This document shows positions 1-13,482 of a stretch of 64,000 bases of DNA, one piece after another. The stretch comes from Ptychodera flava. Taxonomy: Eukaryota; Hemichordata; Enteropneusta; Ptychoderidae. Location of the stretch: the NCBI RefSeq assembly GCF_041260155.1, contig NC_091944.1, forward strand, positions 19,442,272 to 19,506,271, given 5' to 3'. Position numbers and translations under genes: made by a program. The notes beneath the pieces were generated by a model. The model was not told the DNA's origin. It saw only the letters and a program-made list of their open reading frames with translations, and did not search any database. Position 1 is the first letter of the stretch. Each line of letters begins with the position of its first letter.

Positions 1-512
1 ATGCAATCACTTAGTGTACAGACATGACATTATTTGATCATTTCTTGTGAAGAGAAAGCCCACTCACCTCCACAGTACATGCACCTTGCTATGATTGCCT
101 ATATCGTACATAACTGTTTTCCAAGTGTGAGAAGGCAGGACCAAGTGTCTGAAAATTGTATATAGAGGACAGTTTCCAAGTCTTTGTCAGTAAAATCGAT
201 AATCAACCACAGACTTTGAATGTTCCAGATAGTGTTACAGTATCTGTACTGTTACCCCAAGACGTTGTTATTCAGTTTTCCCACCCACCACTTTAGGGCT
301 AGGGTTAGGGATAGGGTAAGCATTAGTCTCTGATGGGTAAATTGTCAGGAGGGAGCGGATGTTACAAATTCAAATAATTTAAATTGTCTGCTTATCACCA
401 CTGATGCATTACTGAAAAATATTTTTTGCATCCCATTTTTTCATGAAGACCATGTAATTTACCCCGGTTGCTGTAAATTCTGTCATTCAGCTTCACTATG
501 TCCACTTTACAG

Positions 513-1313
513 GTGTGGTCACTGTAAACGCCTGGCGCCAACATGGGATGACCTGTCAATCAAACTCCAAGACAAGGCCAATGTGAAGATAGCTAAAGTG
601 GATTGCACAGTTGACAAAGACATTTGCAAGAAAAACGAGGTAAGAGAGCTTTTGTTTGTCTAGAATCTGTGTAATTTTAATTCCATTCTTAAAATGTCAA
701 TCAGTCAAGTTGCCTTGCTGAGTTAGCAAACAGATTCTGGTCATTAAATAATGTCACCAGGGCTTCATCTGAACACATGTTGGTCACAGATTGGTGTTGG
801 ATGATAAGTGAAAATGTCGTTCAAATGTGAAATAATTGGCCACGGATGCAATACATGTATTAGCATTGTTACATGCCAAGATTGAGAGACAATCTGACAG
901 CTGGAAATATTGCAAAACAGATGCCGAGACTGTAACTCCCTCACTTCATTTCCCTGTGTGGGGTCCACCTTTCCTGTTGAAAACAATTCAGATGTACCAA
1001 AGATTTTCAGTGAAGGGATTCAACCCTTTCAACACCATGGTTTGCCCCAAACCCATTGTTACCAGTGATGAGTGTGGACCAGTCTACAGGGAATTAGGGG
1101 TGAACAGGATAAGGACAATTTGCTACTGACAACCTTTGCAAAGTAAAGGATAATGTATATATAACCCTATGTGTGTCTCTTTCTCTTTAGGTGCGAGGAT
1201 ACCCAACTCTAATTCTGTTCAACAATGGGGAACAAGTTCAAAAATACAACAAAGGCAGGGATATCGACGCGCTCTATTCTTTTGTAATAGAAAACACCCA
1301 TGATGAGTTGTAA
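513..1313 (+). CDS. TXNDC5: TXNDC5-like ER thioredoxin-domain protein, last two exons (5' part outside window)
   Basis: Two coding exons, 513-639 and 1191-1313, are joined by a GT-AG intron (acceptor ...TTTACAG before 513, donor GTAAGAG after 639, acceptor TCTCTTTAG before 1191). The first encodes [14 protein letters not shown], the CGHC redox centre of a thioredoxin fold, then [19 protein letters not shown]. The second encodes [13 protein letters not shown] with the cis-Pro loop and ends in HDEL and TAA. The order matches the third thioredoxin domain and C-terminus of TXNDC5/ERp46, a protein disulfide isomerase of the ER lumen; the human protein ends KDEL. Phases fit exactly: one base of a Trp codon is completed at 513, and the second junction is phase 0. 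Upstream exons lie before the window. Another PDI-family member is possible, but the spacing to a C-terminal HDEL favours TXNDC5. Confidence 0.88.
1019..1112. repeat. Short inverted-repeat element, family B (AACCCTTTCA ends), in TXNDC5 intron
   Basis: About 94 bp running from CAACCCTTTCAACACCATGG to AGGGGTGAACAGGATA, inside the intron before the last TXNDC5 exon. The interior (CCATGGTTTG, ACCAGTCTACAGG) is shared with the copies at 2855 and 3187. It looks like a decayed non-autonomous DNA element. Confidence 0.5.
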
Positions 1314-2854
1314 CTTACCATTAGTCTCTTTTTTGTGCTCTTTTTTTAAGACTTGTTTGTTTTAAATTCATTTCAAAAACAAATCTTTAGCATCTTTGAA
1401 GCAGAATCTTAACTTTTACTTTTACACATAGTTTTAAAAACTGTCAGATTTTGTCAGAGTCTGCAATTGCTCCATCTGGTGTTCACAAACTTTGATGTGC
1501 CAAGTTACATTTATGAACAATGGTAGACCTGTAACATACTGGATCCAATTTTTCTTTTGTGAGGAATTTACTGTTGAAGCTATTATTCTTCAGTGGGGCA
1601 AATTGGTGATTACCCATCAATTTAGCTAGGGATATTACAATATACCAAGGGAACTTCCTAAGCCAAACTCTGTTTTCCTATCTGGAGCGCAAGATGAATT
1701 CTAAACAAACACAGCGGGTAACAAATTTTACAGCCACCAATGGTGATCTGATAACTAGGATGAACCATTTTCATGTAGGTTTGTGAACCAGGTCTTGTTG
1801 TACAGTCTAACGCCATCAAAAGTGGCTGGTCTTCAGCCAAATTATTGAAAGCAGTGCTCTGTAAATGGCTTCAGCTGCTCCCAACACAGGGTCAACATTT
1901 GCATATATTTGCATATGAAAACACGCTTATGCAAATAATGAGTGATCACCAGAGAAATCAGCTGGCTGTCCATATTACAGTCTGTCCACCGTGTATGAAA
2001 AAAATCTAAGTACACATCAACATAGTGGTTCAATTTGTGGATGCTGACAAAATTTGACCATCTTTGCAATACAATCATTTGTTTTAAAGCAGGAACCCCT
2101 TGCTTTTCTCACTGGGGTGTTTTGACATGCCACATGATGTGCAAATACTAGTTTATTTATTTTATATCTTCTCAAATTACAGTTTAGAATACAAAATCAC
2201 GTCTCATTTAAAACTCCTAAAGAAAATCCCGCCACATAAACACTTATCTAGGTATCACTGTATACAGCTTGGCTCAGATTTTACTGATCAGCACACAGGA
2301 TGAAATGGTGACACGATCTAAATTTTTGTGGAAATGACAACTAGAAGAGTTGCAAACATCAGTGATTTGTAAATTTGAAAGGTTAATGTCTCCTTGTACG
2401 CTAGCAGATAAGTAAACATTTCTAAAGTGACCACGAAAACAATTCACATCCTGCACTATTAAAGGGGGACCGTCTTTGAATTTGACCGGTGCAATACAGC
2501 GCCCTCTATCGCCCTGATGTCTGCTCGAAACAGCAGAAAGCTATTACGTTCACAAAGTGTTATGATAAGAATAGTTCATGAAAGTATGAATGAAAGATAT
2601 TGCTGTTTTTGTATATTTTGACCAGACAATTTATAAAAGCCAGTATGTCCTCGTTAAAAAATCAATAAAAATGAGATTCCAACAAAAGTTTCTATGAGTG
2701 TTTGTAGTGTGATTATGGACCATTGTATGAGTATGATTGCAATAAAAACCATTGCTGTATTATCAAGTGAAGTGTGTACTCAAAATTGAATGTATCAGCA
2801 GGAAGGTTGCAAAATGGTTATTATATCAGCACTGTACAGAAACAAAATCTGTGT
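1314..2854. other. TXNDC5 3' UTR and downstream DNA
   Basis: No further coding region is supported; short open frames here lack family features. AATAAA-type signals occur near 2663 and 2744 and one of them could end the TXNDC5 transcript. A motif GCGCCCTCTA near 2500 also occurs near 44155, which suggests old repeat material. Confidence 0.4.
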
Positions 2855-2950
2855 TTAACCTGTTCACCCCAATATCCTGTAAACAGGTCCACAATTACAG
2901 TTCATATTAAACAATTGGTTTGGGCCAAACCATGGTGGTGAAAGGGTTAC
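2855..2950. repeat. Short inverted-repeat element, family B
   Basis: Starts TTAACCTGTTCACC and ends GGTGGTGAAAGGGTTA, giving terminal inverted repeats of about 14 bp. The interior has CCTGTAAACAGGTCC and TTTGGGCCAAACCATGG, shared with 3187-3279. Confidence 0.65.
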
Positions 2951-3186
2951 AGAAGGGACACACCCATGTGTTTATACATAAAAAAATCAACAATGAAACA
3001 GTTTGTGTCAACGACACTTATGTAGATTGAATATTTTCCTTTCCGTAGAAATCTCTCAAAATCCCCCGTTTAATCCTTTAATGGCTGCTAATGCGCATGC
3101 GCCCCATGAAAGAGTTCAGTCAACACAGTAACCAATTTATCACCAACTGGCGATGATTTACATCACAATTAAAATAGAAGGTTACA

Positions 3187-3279
3187 TTAACCCTTTCACC
3201 CCCCAGTTCCCTGTATACAGGTCCAACTTACCATAGAAAACAATGGATTTGGGACAAACCATGGTGGTGAAAGGGTTAA
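3187..3279. repeat. Short inverted-repeat element, family B, TTAA-bounded
   Basis: A 93-bp unit TTAACCCTTTCACC...GGTGAAAGGGTTAA with perfect 14-bp inverted ends. Its right TTAA is also the left TTAA of the family A element that follows, which suggests that family A inserted at this TTAA. Confidence 0.72.
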
Positions 3280-3639
3280 GGTAGAACGCGGCTCGGGGAC
3301 AGATATTCGGACTCTTAAACTTTTGCAATTCTTTTCTGATCTATCTACCATTTGTTGGGACTCATTTTAAAGCTCTTGTAGAAAGAAAACCTTTAACCGG
3401 TTTAGTTTTTCGAAAATCGGAAATTTTATTTTTTCTCCATAGAGTTAACACAGGGATGGCTGCCATTTTTAATTTTAAAGATCGGTAAATCTTGAGTTAT
3501 TTCTTTCCCTAGTACCAAAATTTGCACGGTGACCCCCGATCTTTATTCATGATTTTGAAAGAGAATGATTGAAAGATTCCTTAAGGAAAGTTTGAGCAAA
3601 AGTTAAAGTTTTCCACTTTCGAGGCGCGAACTACCTTAA
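3276..3639 (+). mobile_element. TTAA-bounded MITE, family A, copy 1 (fullest copy)
   Basis: About 364 bp. The left end TTAAGGTAGAACGCG and right end CGCGAACTACCTTAA form inverted repeats. Internal landmarks shared by the family are TTTTAAAGCTCTTG, CCATAGAGTTAACACAGGG, GCCATTTTTAATTTTAAAG and GTTTGAGCAAAAGTTAA. Seven copies are recognisable in this window. There is no coding capacity. TTAA boundaries are typical of piggyBac-type and some Kolobok-type elements; I do not assign a superfamily. Confidence 0.75.
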
Positions 3640-4315
3640 GCCCATACAGAATGCAGTGCTTGCAAACAAAACCTGTGCATTTTGTCGTGAAGAAAATTTT
3701 TATTTTTTTAATCTATTCGTAATGTACATACTGTTTAAATTCTGTTTAACATATTTGAATATTGCTGAAATTTATGCAAGAGGTCGGAACGTCTCGTCGC
3801 TCTCCTTAAGTCGTCAAATTGGATGCTAACTACATATTACATCTCTGTAGTAACTCTACACAATATTTTGCTTCATATCAACTCTGTTGCATACCAAAGA
3901 ATACTCTCTTCAGATAGGTCTCTGGGGGAAGCGTGTGTCGTGACTGTTCGCTGATTGGTTCAATCTTCCAAAGACAGCGTGTCTTTAGCATTGAGTACTT
4001 AATATTGAAACTGACAGTTAATGTGAGAAGACTTACACTTGGCCGGGAAAATATGTATGTGTATGTGACCTTGATAAAAAAAACAGTTTACGAAGGAAAT
4101 GACTACAATAGAATTTAGCAATGTCAATTTCCAAGTTCATGTTACATTCTGGCAGACAATTTGGCCAGTTAGTCACCGCAGTATCTTGTGACACTCCTAC
4201 CAGGACAATTTTGAGCTCCCTGGAATACGTCAAGAGTGATCTCCACAGTACAGAGTTCGTAAGACCATCAGTGAGCTCACACTTTGACATTGGACATGCA
4301 TAATTAACCATGATT
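3640..4315. other. Gene-free stretch between repeats
   Basis: No exon with flanking splice signals or recognisable domain was seen. Short open frames on both strands overlap one another and look like chance. Confidence 0.35.
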
Positions 4316-4425
4316 TTAACCTTTTCAACACCATTTCCCCATCCATGGCCATGGACAGACAGATCTACAATAACCATTGAAAACAATTGCGTCGAGTCTA
4401 ACCAAAGTGGTGAAAAGGTTATACT
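4316..4425. repeat. Degenerate family B element
   Basis: Starts TTAACCTTTTCAACACC and ends GTGGTGAAAAGGTTAT: about 15-bp inverted ends related to the 2855 and 3187 copies, with a diverged interior. Confidence 0.5.
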
Positions 4426-4482
4426 TGTGGTAAATATCCACTCTCGCATATAGTGAATTGAGTTCTATGGCCAAACCTAAAC

Positions 4483-5260
4483 CACAGGCGCTCCTTAGCT
4501 GGTTAGTCTGCTAAGTAGATCAATTTTCGGCTCGATTTATCGATCCCGTAGTCGATATGCCCGCCACTGCAACCTAAATACTCACAAGGTGTGCAACACA
4601 ATCACTCAAAAATCACACCACCCGATTTGTCAACTGGCCGTGCGCTCGCACAAAACATTCAGAACTACACTCCCATATACCTAGTTGGATCACAATTTAA
4701 CCATCTCCTCGAAAATCACGCCAATGAACGTGTTACTCGCATCATCTTGAAGAAATCGGCCGTGTTTTGAGACCAAGCGCAGTGAAGTGTGGCCTGCAGA
4801 ACGATTCTACCATATGATGTAATTTATTCCACTACTGATTGGCTAATCAACGGCCAAAACAAAGGTCATGGCAAGACGTCACTGGTGTAGTATAGTTGAA
4901 CCAATCAGCAGTGGAAAAAATGACGTCATATGGTAGAATCGTTCTGCAGGCCGCATTTCACCGCGCTTGGTCTCAAAACACGGCTGATTTCTTCAAGATG
5001 ACGCTAGTAACACGTTCATCGGCGTGATTTTTGAGGAGATGGTTAAATTTGTGATCCAACTTGGTATATGGGAGTGTAGTTCTGAATGTTTTGTGCGAGC
5101 GCACGGCCAGTTGACAAATCGGGTGGTGTGAATTTTGAGTGATTGTGTTGCACACCTTGTGAGTATTTAGGTTGCAGTGGCGGCATATCGACTACGGGAT
5201 CAATAGATTGATCCGAAAATCGATCTACTTAGCAGACGACCCAGCTAAGGAGCGCCTGTG
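4483..5260. mobile_element. Large foldback element (778 bp, about 360-bp arms)
   Basis: The left arm starts CACAGGCGCTCC and the right arm ends GGAGCGCCTGTG. The two arms mirror each other through most of the length, for example GCCTGCAGAACGATTCTACC near 4793 and GGTAGAATCGTTCTGCAGGC near 4930. The loop is only about 40-50 bp (roughly 4850-4895). Flanking bases are CCTAAAC on the left and CCTAAGC on the right, a possible 7-bp target duplication with one mismatch. The ends and duplication size would suit a non-autonomous hAT-like element. No coding capacity. Confidence 0.8.
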
Positions 5261-5267
5261 CCTAAGC

Positions 5268-6642
5268 AGCCGACTTGCTGATGTTGATTAGCATCGCTAT
5301 TCACGTTACGGTGACCGCAGTGGAAATGATTATCATTGGACGAAAGGGCTTTCTCGTTTGCAAACAGCTGATTGGACAAATAAATCTTCCGTGACACATA
5401 TTTATCTGTCCACGTGGTTATAATGTACGATAAATTTTGGAATCGCTCCTATATTAACTGGTTTTCGAAGTAAAGTTGATTAATTTCAAAAGATATTTTT
5501 CTTGGCTGGGCAGCCTTCTTACCCGTCCTTAGCATAAATGACGTCACAGGACAGGGTGATTTGCATACAGCATTTGGTGGCATTCCGCGGCTTCATTTCG
5601 CAGCCAGAAATAGGCCTACGAATTGACGTCATGTCGGCTATTATCTGCATGTTTGCAAACGGTATTATCTTGTCAGCCTTCCAAAATACACCATTTTTTA
5701 CATCATGAAATGTCCTAGGAGCTCTTTCTGGTTTTAATAATTCACCAACTCAATTGTGAACGATGGACGACGTCCAAAGAAAATTATAACGCAAATAACT
5801 AAATCTTGATCATCAGGATTACAGACATCGCGGGAAAATAAACCCCCCGACATTCGCAGAAACACGGAATGCGTGAATTTAAACTTAAACTCACGCTACT
5901 CTGCTGATAAACTATTATATTGAACTTCATCAGTATACTTGGACAATTAGATTCAGACGATACTATCTTGTGAATGCTTCAAACATTGACATGTATCTTT
6001 AGGATCACCCGAGCTGTCGCACCTCTCAACTTTGAGCAATCGTTGCATCACCCATTTACGTTAGCAAGAAATAAAAACAAAAAACAAAAGATGCGATCGA
6101 AGGCTTTCAGTCTTCGCTAACTGCCGCCAGCGAAATTTCACAATTTAAATTTGCAATATTGTAATTTTTTAGCACCCAGAGAAAACAAACCTTACAGTGT
6201 CCTTGGTATTGTTTTCAATGGAATCACACAAAGCGGTCGTTTAAAATTAAAAAAAATACACAAATTTGTTCCACATCATAAACCACGCAGCTGACACTAA
6301 TCTGTATTTCCATCGTAATTTAACATGAGCCTTATAAAATAGGAGGTCTATATGGAGGCTAACCATCCATCAATATTGACCAATGGGCGGGCTTGTTGCT
6401 AGTCAGGTGGTCTGAGAAGACTATCATGTTTAAGTTGGACTGTTCGTTATATTAGAACGAAAACAATCGATGAATTTTTATTTAAAAAGTAAAACGGAAT
6501 GTTCCGGTTCCGACAAAGTGATTGCCCGGTAGTTGTACTGTCTATATTGGACTCAGAGCAGAGCACCGCCGCTTTGACCAGGTCAAATAGTGTTGGGCTG
6601 TTCGGCGTGGAGTGCACGATTTGGGCTGCAATAGATATAAGT
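5268..6642. other. Gene-free stretch
   Basis: AT-rich and mixed sequence without a supportable gene. It separates the foldback from the G-tract element. Confidence 0.35.
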
Positions 6643-6789
6643 TTAGGGACCGTTCAGTTTTTACGGCCGGGGGGGCCCCGGCAAAATCCAGGGGGGGGGT
6701 CATCATAATTTTGGAATCCGCGAAGGGGGGGGGGTCATCACTTTTTCACTGGTAGGAAAGGGGGGTCACCACATTTTCAAAATCATAAT

Positions 6790-7250
6790 ACCTACAATAA
6801 AGTTCACTTTATGCCATGGCCATGATCGAACCCTCTTTACCGGCGGGCCGCCTTCGGCGGCCCACTACAATAAATATATACTTTATGTATTACCCATGAC
6901 CCTCCTAACAGGCAGACGCCTTTGGCGGCCCCTCCGATTAGGTTTACTTCATGCAATGGCCATGATCGACCCTCTTTACCGGCGGGCCGCCTCCGGCGGC
7001 CCATTACAATAAATTGACTTTATTGTAATACCCCATGACCATCTTAATGGCCGGACGCCTTCAGCGGCCATGGTCAGTAAAGTTTACTTCGTGCAATGGC
7101 CATGATCGACCCTCTTTTTCCCAGCGGGCCACCTTTGGTTGCCCACTAGATTAAAGTTGACTTTACGTAATGGCCTATGACCCTCTTAACCGAAGGGCTG
7201 CCTTTGGCGAACCACTCCAATAAAGTTTACTTTATACAATTTCCATGGAC
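6790..7250 (+). repeat. Hairpin minisatellite inside G-tract element
   Basis: About six units of 65-75 bp, each with an AATAAAGTT-ACTTTAT-like segment, a CCATGA(T/C)C segment and a GC-rich hairpin. Two unit types alternate, giving a higher-order period near 140 bp. The inverse copy at 36180-36640 shows the same alternation. Confidence 0.65.
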
Positions 7251-7440
7251 ATAAGTTGTCTATGGAAATGAAGTTCAAAATTGCCTTACAGTCGTCCTAA
7301 TTAACAGACGTTTGCATGGATGTGGCTGAGAAGTTTGTGCACTGGCATCTCTGCTACACGAATAAAGTGCGCCGCGTACCGGAGTTCAAATCCAAACCGT
7401 GCGGGTAAATTTGACATATGGGTTTTGGTTATTTTTCAGC

Positions 7441-7465
7441 GGGGGGGGGGGGGGGGGGGGGGGGG
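7441..7465 (+). repeat. Poly-G tract of 25
   Basis: Twenty-five uninterrupted G inside the element. The corresponding tract in the other copy (near 36000, as C) is much shorter, so length has changed since the copies separated, or the assembly is unsure here. Confidence 0.85.
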
Positions 7466-7609
7466 TCATCAAATTTTTTTGTCTGACAAAGAGGGGGTCA
7501 TCATTTTTTCGCGAAAAATGCAGGGGGGTCTATATTTTTTTGAACACCGGCGACAAGATTTTGCCGGCCCCCATCCCCCCCCAGGCCGTAAAACTGAACG
7601 GTCCCCTTA

Positions 7610-9348
<1,739 letters not shown>

Positions 9349-10149
9349 GCATTCAAACATACTGGAGGCATGGCGCAAATACAAATATTAACCAACAGCA
9401 GATGGAGTACTGTACCGTTATGCAATCAAATCCTTGAAAGGCTAAAAGTAAGCATTCATGCAGAAATAACTACGAATAAATAGCATTTATTGAAATGACA
9501 TTAATATACCGGTATCGTTTTTTATAATCTAATCAATAAATCACCAGTCAATAAACCAATCAGCTCACCCATTATTAAAGCACCACTATTACTCAACTTC
9601 GATTTTGTCGTTTGCAGAGAATTATGCAAATGACTGTGCGCCTCGGTAGGTTTTGTTGCATGTTAGCGCCTTAACGCCGATGAAATCCTTAATGATAATG
9701 TAACAATCCAACTCCTTTGGCAAATGTCTCTACCCGATGTTCCGGCGGCAGACGTCGCTCCGTGGGAACATATGCATACGTTCATCTTCAAATGTCGTCA
9801 ACATCGCTGGTACGACACGCTTAGGTCAAGTTTTAGTCCGCGCAGATGAATTGTGTATAGTCAGAGCATTCTTACATAGTGACAGCAACGCAGGGACATA
9901 TTAAAAAAATAACCAGTAACGAAAGACAAAACTTATGGTTATCTGGCCAGGCTGAATAATGATCAGAATTCTTATAAATTAAACGACCATGCAAAAATGA
10001 AAAGCCCTCTGATAGTTATGAAGGGTAACAACTTGGGATTGGTGCTGAGAAATCTGCAGCGTCAAATTAAGGCAACCATTAACTTTTTAAATTTCCAAAT
10101 TTGGTAATATATATTACTAATCTGCGTCAATGTTGGCCAGCTTCTCTGT
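9349..10149. other. Region 3' of the first sulfotransferase-like gene
   Basis: Probably the 3' UTR and flank of the minus-strand gene ending at 10150. A minus-strand AATAAA (TTTATT on +) occurs near 9486. No other gene is supported. Confidence 0.35.
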
Positions 10150-11322
10150 TTATTTGCTATTCCTCCATGATAGAGACTGGTTGAATTTTTCTGCAAGCAT
10201 TTGGTCGTACGGCTCGAAGTACTCATAAAGTTGCGATTTAAGGGTTTCCGGAACGTCCTTCTTCGTATAAAAAGCCGCCTGGTCCTTCTTGCGATTCTTC
10301 TGCTTCCTCTTCTTGCTCTCCACGCAAAGATCTTGCGGGAAACGTAGGCAATACTTGCTGTGTTCGTCATCGAAACGGAAGTGGGTGTCGTCAAAATATG
10401 GCGGGATTCCCAGAAAGGTTTCCATCCGCTGCAACTCTCGCGACGGGTGCTTCGCGATGGTGTCGGCGTCGATGAGGAAGATTTGCTCGAGCGGGAAAAG
10501 GTGCAACCATCGCATAAAATGTTTGAAGTACATACTGCCGTCGACCAGAGCGTTCAGGTGGTTGATCTGCCCGGCCTCTGACATAATGGTGTTTTCCAGG
10601 GACTTTGAAAGGTATTGATCTATTTCCTCCGGGTTCTTGTCTCGTTTTGCGAGGTTCACATAATCGGATATTATACGTTTAACGGGGTCGCAGACGACAG
10701 CTAAGATTTTGGTGTTCGACCCGATGTCGTCGTGTACTTTCTTGGGTACATCGTAAGGGACCACGAAGAATTCGGGCGTTTTCTCGATCGTCATTTGTTT
10801 CTCGGTCGTGTACGGCATCTGTTTTCTGTACAACCCTAGGCCTGATGTGTATGCACCGCTAAAGAAGTCCAACGGTACCAGGGACGTACGCATTTCGATC
10901 GCGGGGTGAAACCGCAGAAATTGCAAGATATTCGACGTGCCACATTTCCTCCCGCCAATTGTTATCGCCTGCGGCAATTTCTGTTTGCAACCCCGCTTCT
11001 CCAGTTCGTCTTTCTCCAGCAAGACGCGGCTGCTCAAATCACTTGGATTGGCTTTGTAGCAAGAGTGGTTGAATTTCGCTTGGATGTAAGCCTTTACGTT
11101 TTGTCTAGCTTCCTCTGGCACCGCCTCATATGGAGACCGTGGAGACAATTCCTTGGCGTACCGTCCGCCGGAGAGACTCTGAGTGTCCGTCGGACGTTTA
11201 TGCGTATACCAGTTCCCCTCGACCACGTACACGACCCACAGCGAAGTAAAGAACAGAATAATCCCAACTTCAAAAGAATGAACTCGCAAGAAATGGCAGA
11301 TGCTCCATCTTTTCAGGGCCAT
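10150..11322 (-). CDS. Heparan sulfate 3-O-sulfotransferase-like protein 1, intronless
   Basis: 390 aa from the ATG at 11322 (context GTGATGG); the open frame runs six codons further upstream, but only from a TTG codon. It is a type II Golgi-style protein: a short basic N-terminus, a membrane segment at about residues 15-34 (VGIILFFTSLWVVYVV), a stem, then a sulfotransferase fold. HS3ST-family landmarks are LPQAITIGGRKCGT (PAPS 5'-phosphosulfate loop), YRKQMPYTTEKQMTIEKTP, VVCDPVKRIISDY (3'-phosphate loop) and a C-terminal YCLRFPQDLCV cysteine pair. Oddities: the family E-x-H-F-F-D catalytic stretch reads VPLDFFSG; the usual RDP is CDP (Cys211); the P-loop has Cys127. The Lys of EKTP is kept. 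An extra N-terminal cysteine pair (SCY, RGC) is shared with the paralogues. It could be a pseudoenzyme or an altered enzyme. Confidence 0.85.
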   Translation of the reverse strand: MALKRWSICHFLRVHSFEVGIILFFTSLWVVYVVEGNWYTHKRPTDTQSLSGGRYAKELSPRSPYEAVPEEARQNVKAYIQAKFNHSCYKANPSDLSSRVLLEKDELEKRGCKQKLPQAITIGGRKCGTSNILQFLRFHPAIEMRTSLVPLDFFSGAYTSGLGLYRKQMPYTTEKQMTIEKTPEFFVVPYDVPKKVHDDIGSNTKILAVVCDPVKRIISDYVNLAKRDKNPEEIDQYLSKSLENTIMSEAGQINHLNALVDGSMYFKHFMRWLHLFPLEQIFLIDADTIAKHPSRELQRMETFLGIPPYFDDTHFRFDDEHSKYCLRFPQDLCVESKKRKQKNRKKDQAAFYTKKDVPETLKSQLYEYFEPYDQMLAEKFNQSLSWRNSK

Positions 11323-13299
11323 CACGATGCCATAGAACAAAAATCAGATATAGATGCGCGCGACAGATATTCGGATGTATAATACAGACAGTGTCCCCTC
11401 CACGTGTATGATATTATATCGGCGTCAGCTGCATTAAGTAAATCTGGCCACACATACTTAATGATTTGTTCAACTATCATCTATCTAAGGTATTATGAAC
11501 TCGTTTTAAACCAATATTTATATTCAATTCTAAAAAACTAGTATTTTATCTTCTTTTCGCTTCAAATACACACCAGTCATTATCTTCAAGTGTTTAGCAT
11601 GATATATTGGTTTTCAGAAGCAGAAAGTCACCTTCAGTAATACGGTCTGTACCCAGGATGCTGTCCTGAAATCGGCTTCATTTGCATTTTGAGATTAAGA
11701 TAAATGCAATTAATTATTTATTTAAGCTAATTCTGGCCCTTTCATTTTGTATGAATTAACTTAAAAAGCAAATGTGAGCCTAAGATCGAAATCTAGGATT
11801 CAGAAGATATTTGTGTAATTCTTTTTTCTAAAAGTCTACGATCAATTATTGTCTCGAAACTGCACGTTCCTTCGTAACGTATACACCAAGGCTTCATTTA
11901 ATGCATCTTTGGAAGAATGGCAATCCTTCCACTCAATTATACTCAAGCAAATTCATGATGCAAAATTTATCGCAGATGGAACTGACATTTTTTACAGTAA
12001 ACTCACAGTGAAGTTCTGATGAACTATCTGATCAGCTTTTCTCCATTTCAAAATAAATACATTGAAATTAATAAATTTATACTTTCAGACAAAATTAGTA
12101 GATGAAATCATGAGCACACACAGCTCGGAAATATTTTTACACATTATCGCTTGAAATGACTAATTTCCAATATAAAACATTTTAAAGAAATTATTCTTTC
12201 TTTGTATTTCAGTCTGATAAGGTAATTTTAGTATAATAACATTTCTCATAAACAGAATTGTTTTTAAAGTAATCCTACAGCTGTTTCCTGAAAGTCTATT
12301 ATTGTGAGCCGTGAAAGTGCCTCCAGGCTAATACGGTACCGCCCTCGTTAGTCTTGTCGTCGATTCCTTTGTTTTTAGCCACCGCCTGAATTTATTCAGA
12401 CGCCTTGGTCTTGTAACGTTTCTATTTTACCGTTGGTCTCTTGAATGAAAGCAGAGACGTTGGTAACAGAAGGTCCAAGATATAGGTACTGTTTGCTCTG
12501 TCGGTTGCATTTAGTTGTCTCGTCATAAAATTTCAGTACGCTTCCCATCCTACTTGTTTCAGAGACATGTGAGCACATCGCATAATATGTACGGAACAAC
12601 AGCAAATTTTATGAGCCTGTAATTGTGGCGACATGTGGATATAATACTTGTTCGTTCATTGTTTCACACTAACTGCGGTATTGAAAGACAAATACAGATG
12701 TTACGTACTAACACAAAACCTAGATTACAGTTTACACTAGCGCGCATTAGAGAGGTTAAGTGACAAGCATTGCCGTGCGCGTATCCGTGCTTACGTGCAA
12801 ATTTTTTGGTTTAGTTGTGCGTTCGCGATGATTTTGCTGTAATTTTTTCTCAGAAATATGATGCCAAATTTGTGTAATTTATAAGAAAAATAATTTCTCT
12901 AAGTTTGAGGACTATTCTTTTACCTCGTTCTAACCTCGAATTAAATCGGCCGATTTTCTTTGATACAGTTATGAGGTTTAAAGAAATCTTTGTGGATGCG
13001 TCAGTTAAAAAGTGGAATGAGACTTCAACATCTGTTTATATCAGGAAATCATTGCAAGTACTTCTTGTACTGATGCAAATCCTGTGAAATATTCTGATAT
13101 CAAAGGAATTTGCTAATTTGCAGTGATATTTTACGTGATTGTTTGCCTAAAATCACGAAAAACATCAAGAAAATATAAAAAAAATATTACACGTAAGCTT
13201 AATTATAACTAAGTGTAGATGTATCGTTTGACGTTCCGAACATCTATGCTGCGACGCGACCTATCTATATGATCATATATTCAAACTAGAATGCACAGT

Positions 13300-13300
<1 letters not shown>
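11323..13300. other. Intergenic DNA upstream of sulfotransferase-like gene 1
   Basis: AT-rich. It should hold the promoter of the minus-strand gene ending at 10150. I see no TATA box I would defend and no other coding region. Confidence 0.35.
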
Positions 13301-13349
<49 letters not shown>

Positions 13350-13482
13350 CATACATACATACATACATACATACATACATACATACATACATACATACAT
13401 ACATACATACATACATACATACATACATACATACATACATACATACATACATACATACATACATACATACATACATACATAC
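13301..13482 (+). repeat. Compound (GATA)n-(CATA)n microsatellite
   Basis: A GATA run at about 13301-13348 passes directly into a CATA run to 13482. Confidence 0.95.

Noticed and set aside
6790-7250. CRISPR-like array in the G-tract element
   Set aside because: Units are contiguous and alternate between two related types; there are no unique spacers, and it lies inside a transposon-like element present twice.
11323-11340. Longer start for sulfotransferase-like gene 1
   Set aside because: The upstream codon is TTG; the first ATG is at 11322. Likewise gene 3 extends above 23086 only through GTG.
10289-11382. Plus-strand open frames opposite sulfotransferase-like gene 1
   Set aside because: They are antisense shadows of the minus-strand gene, with no domain of their own; same for 16062-16717, 22316-22720 and 37504-38143.
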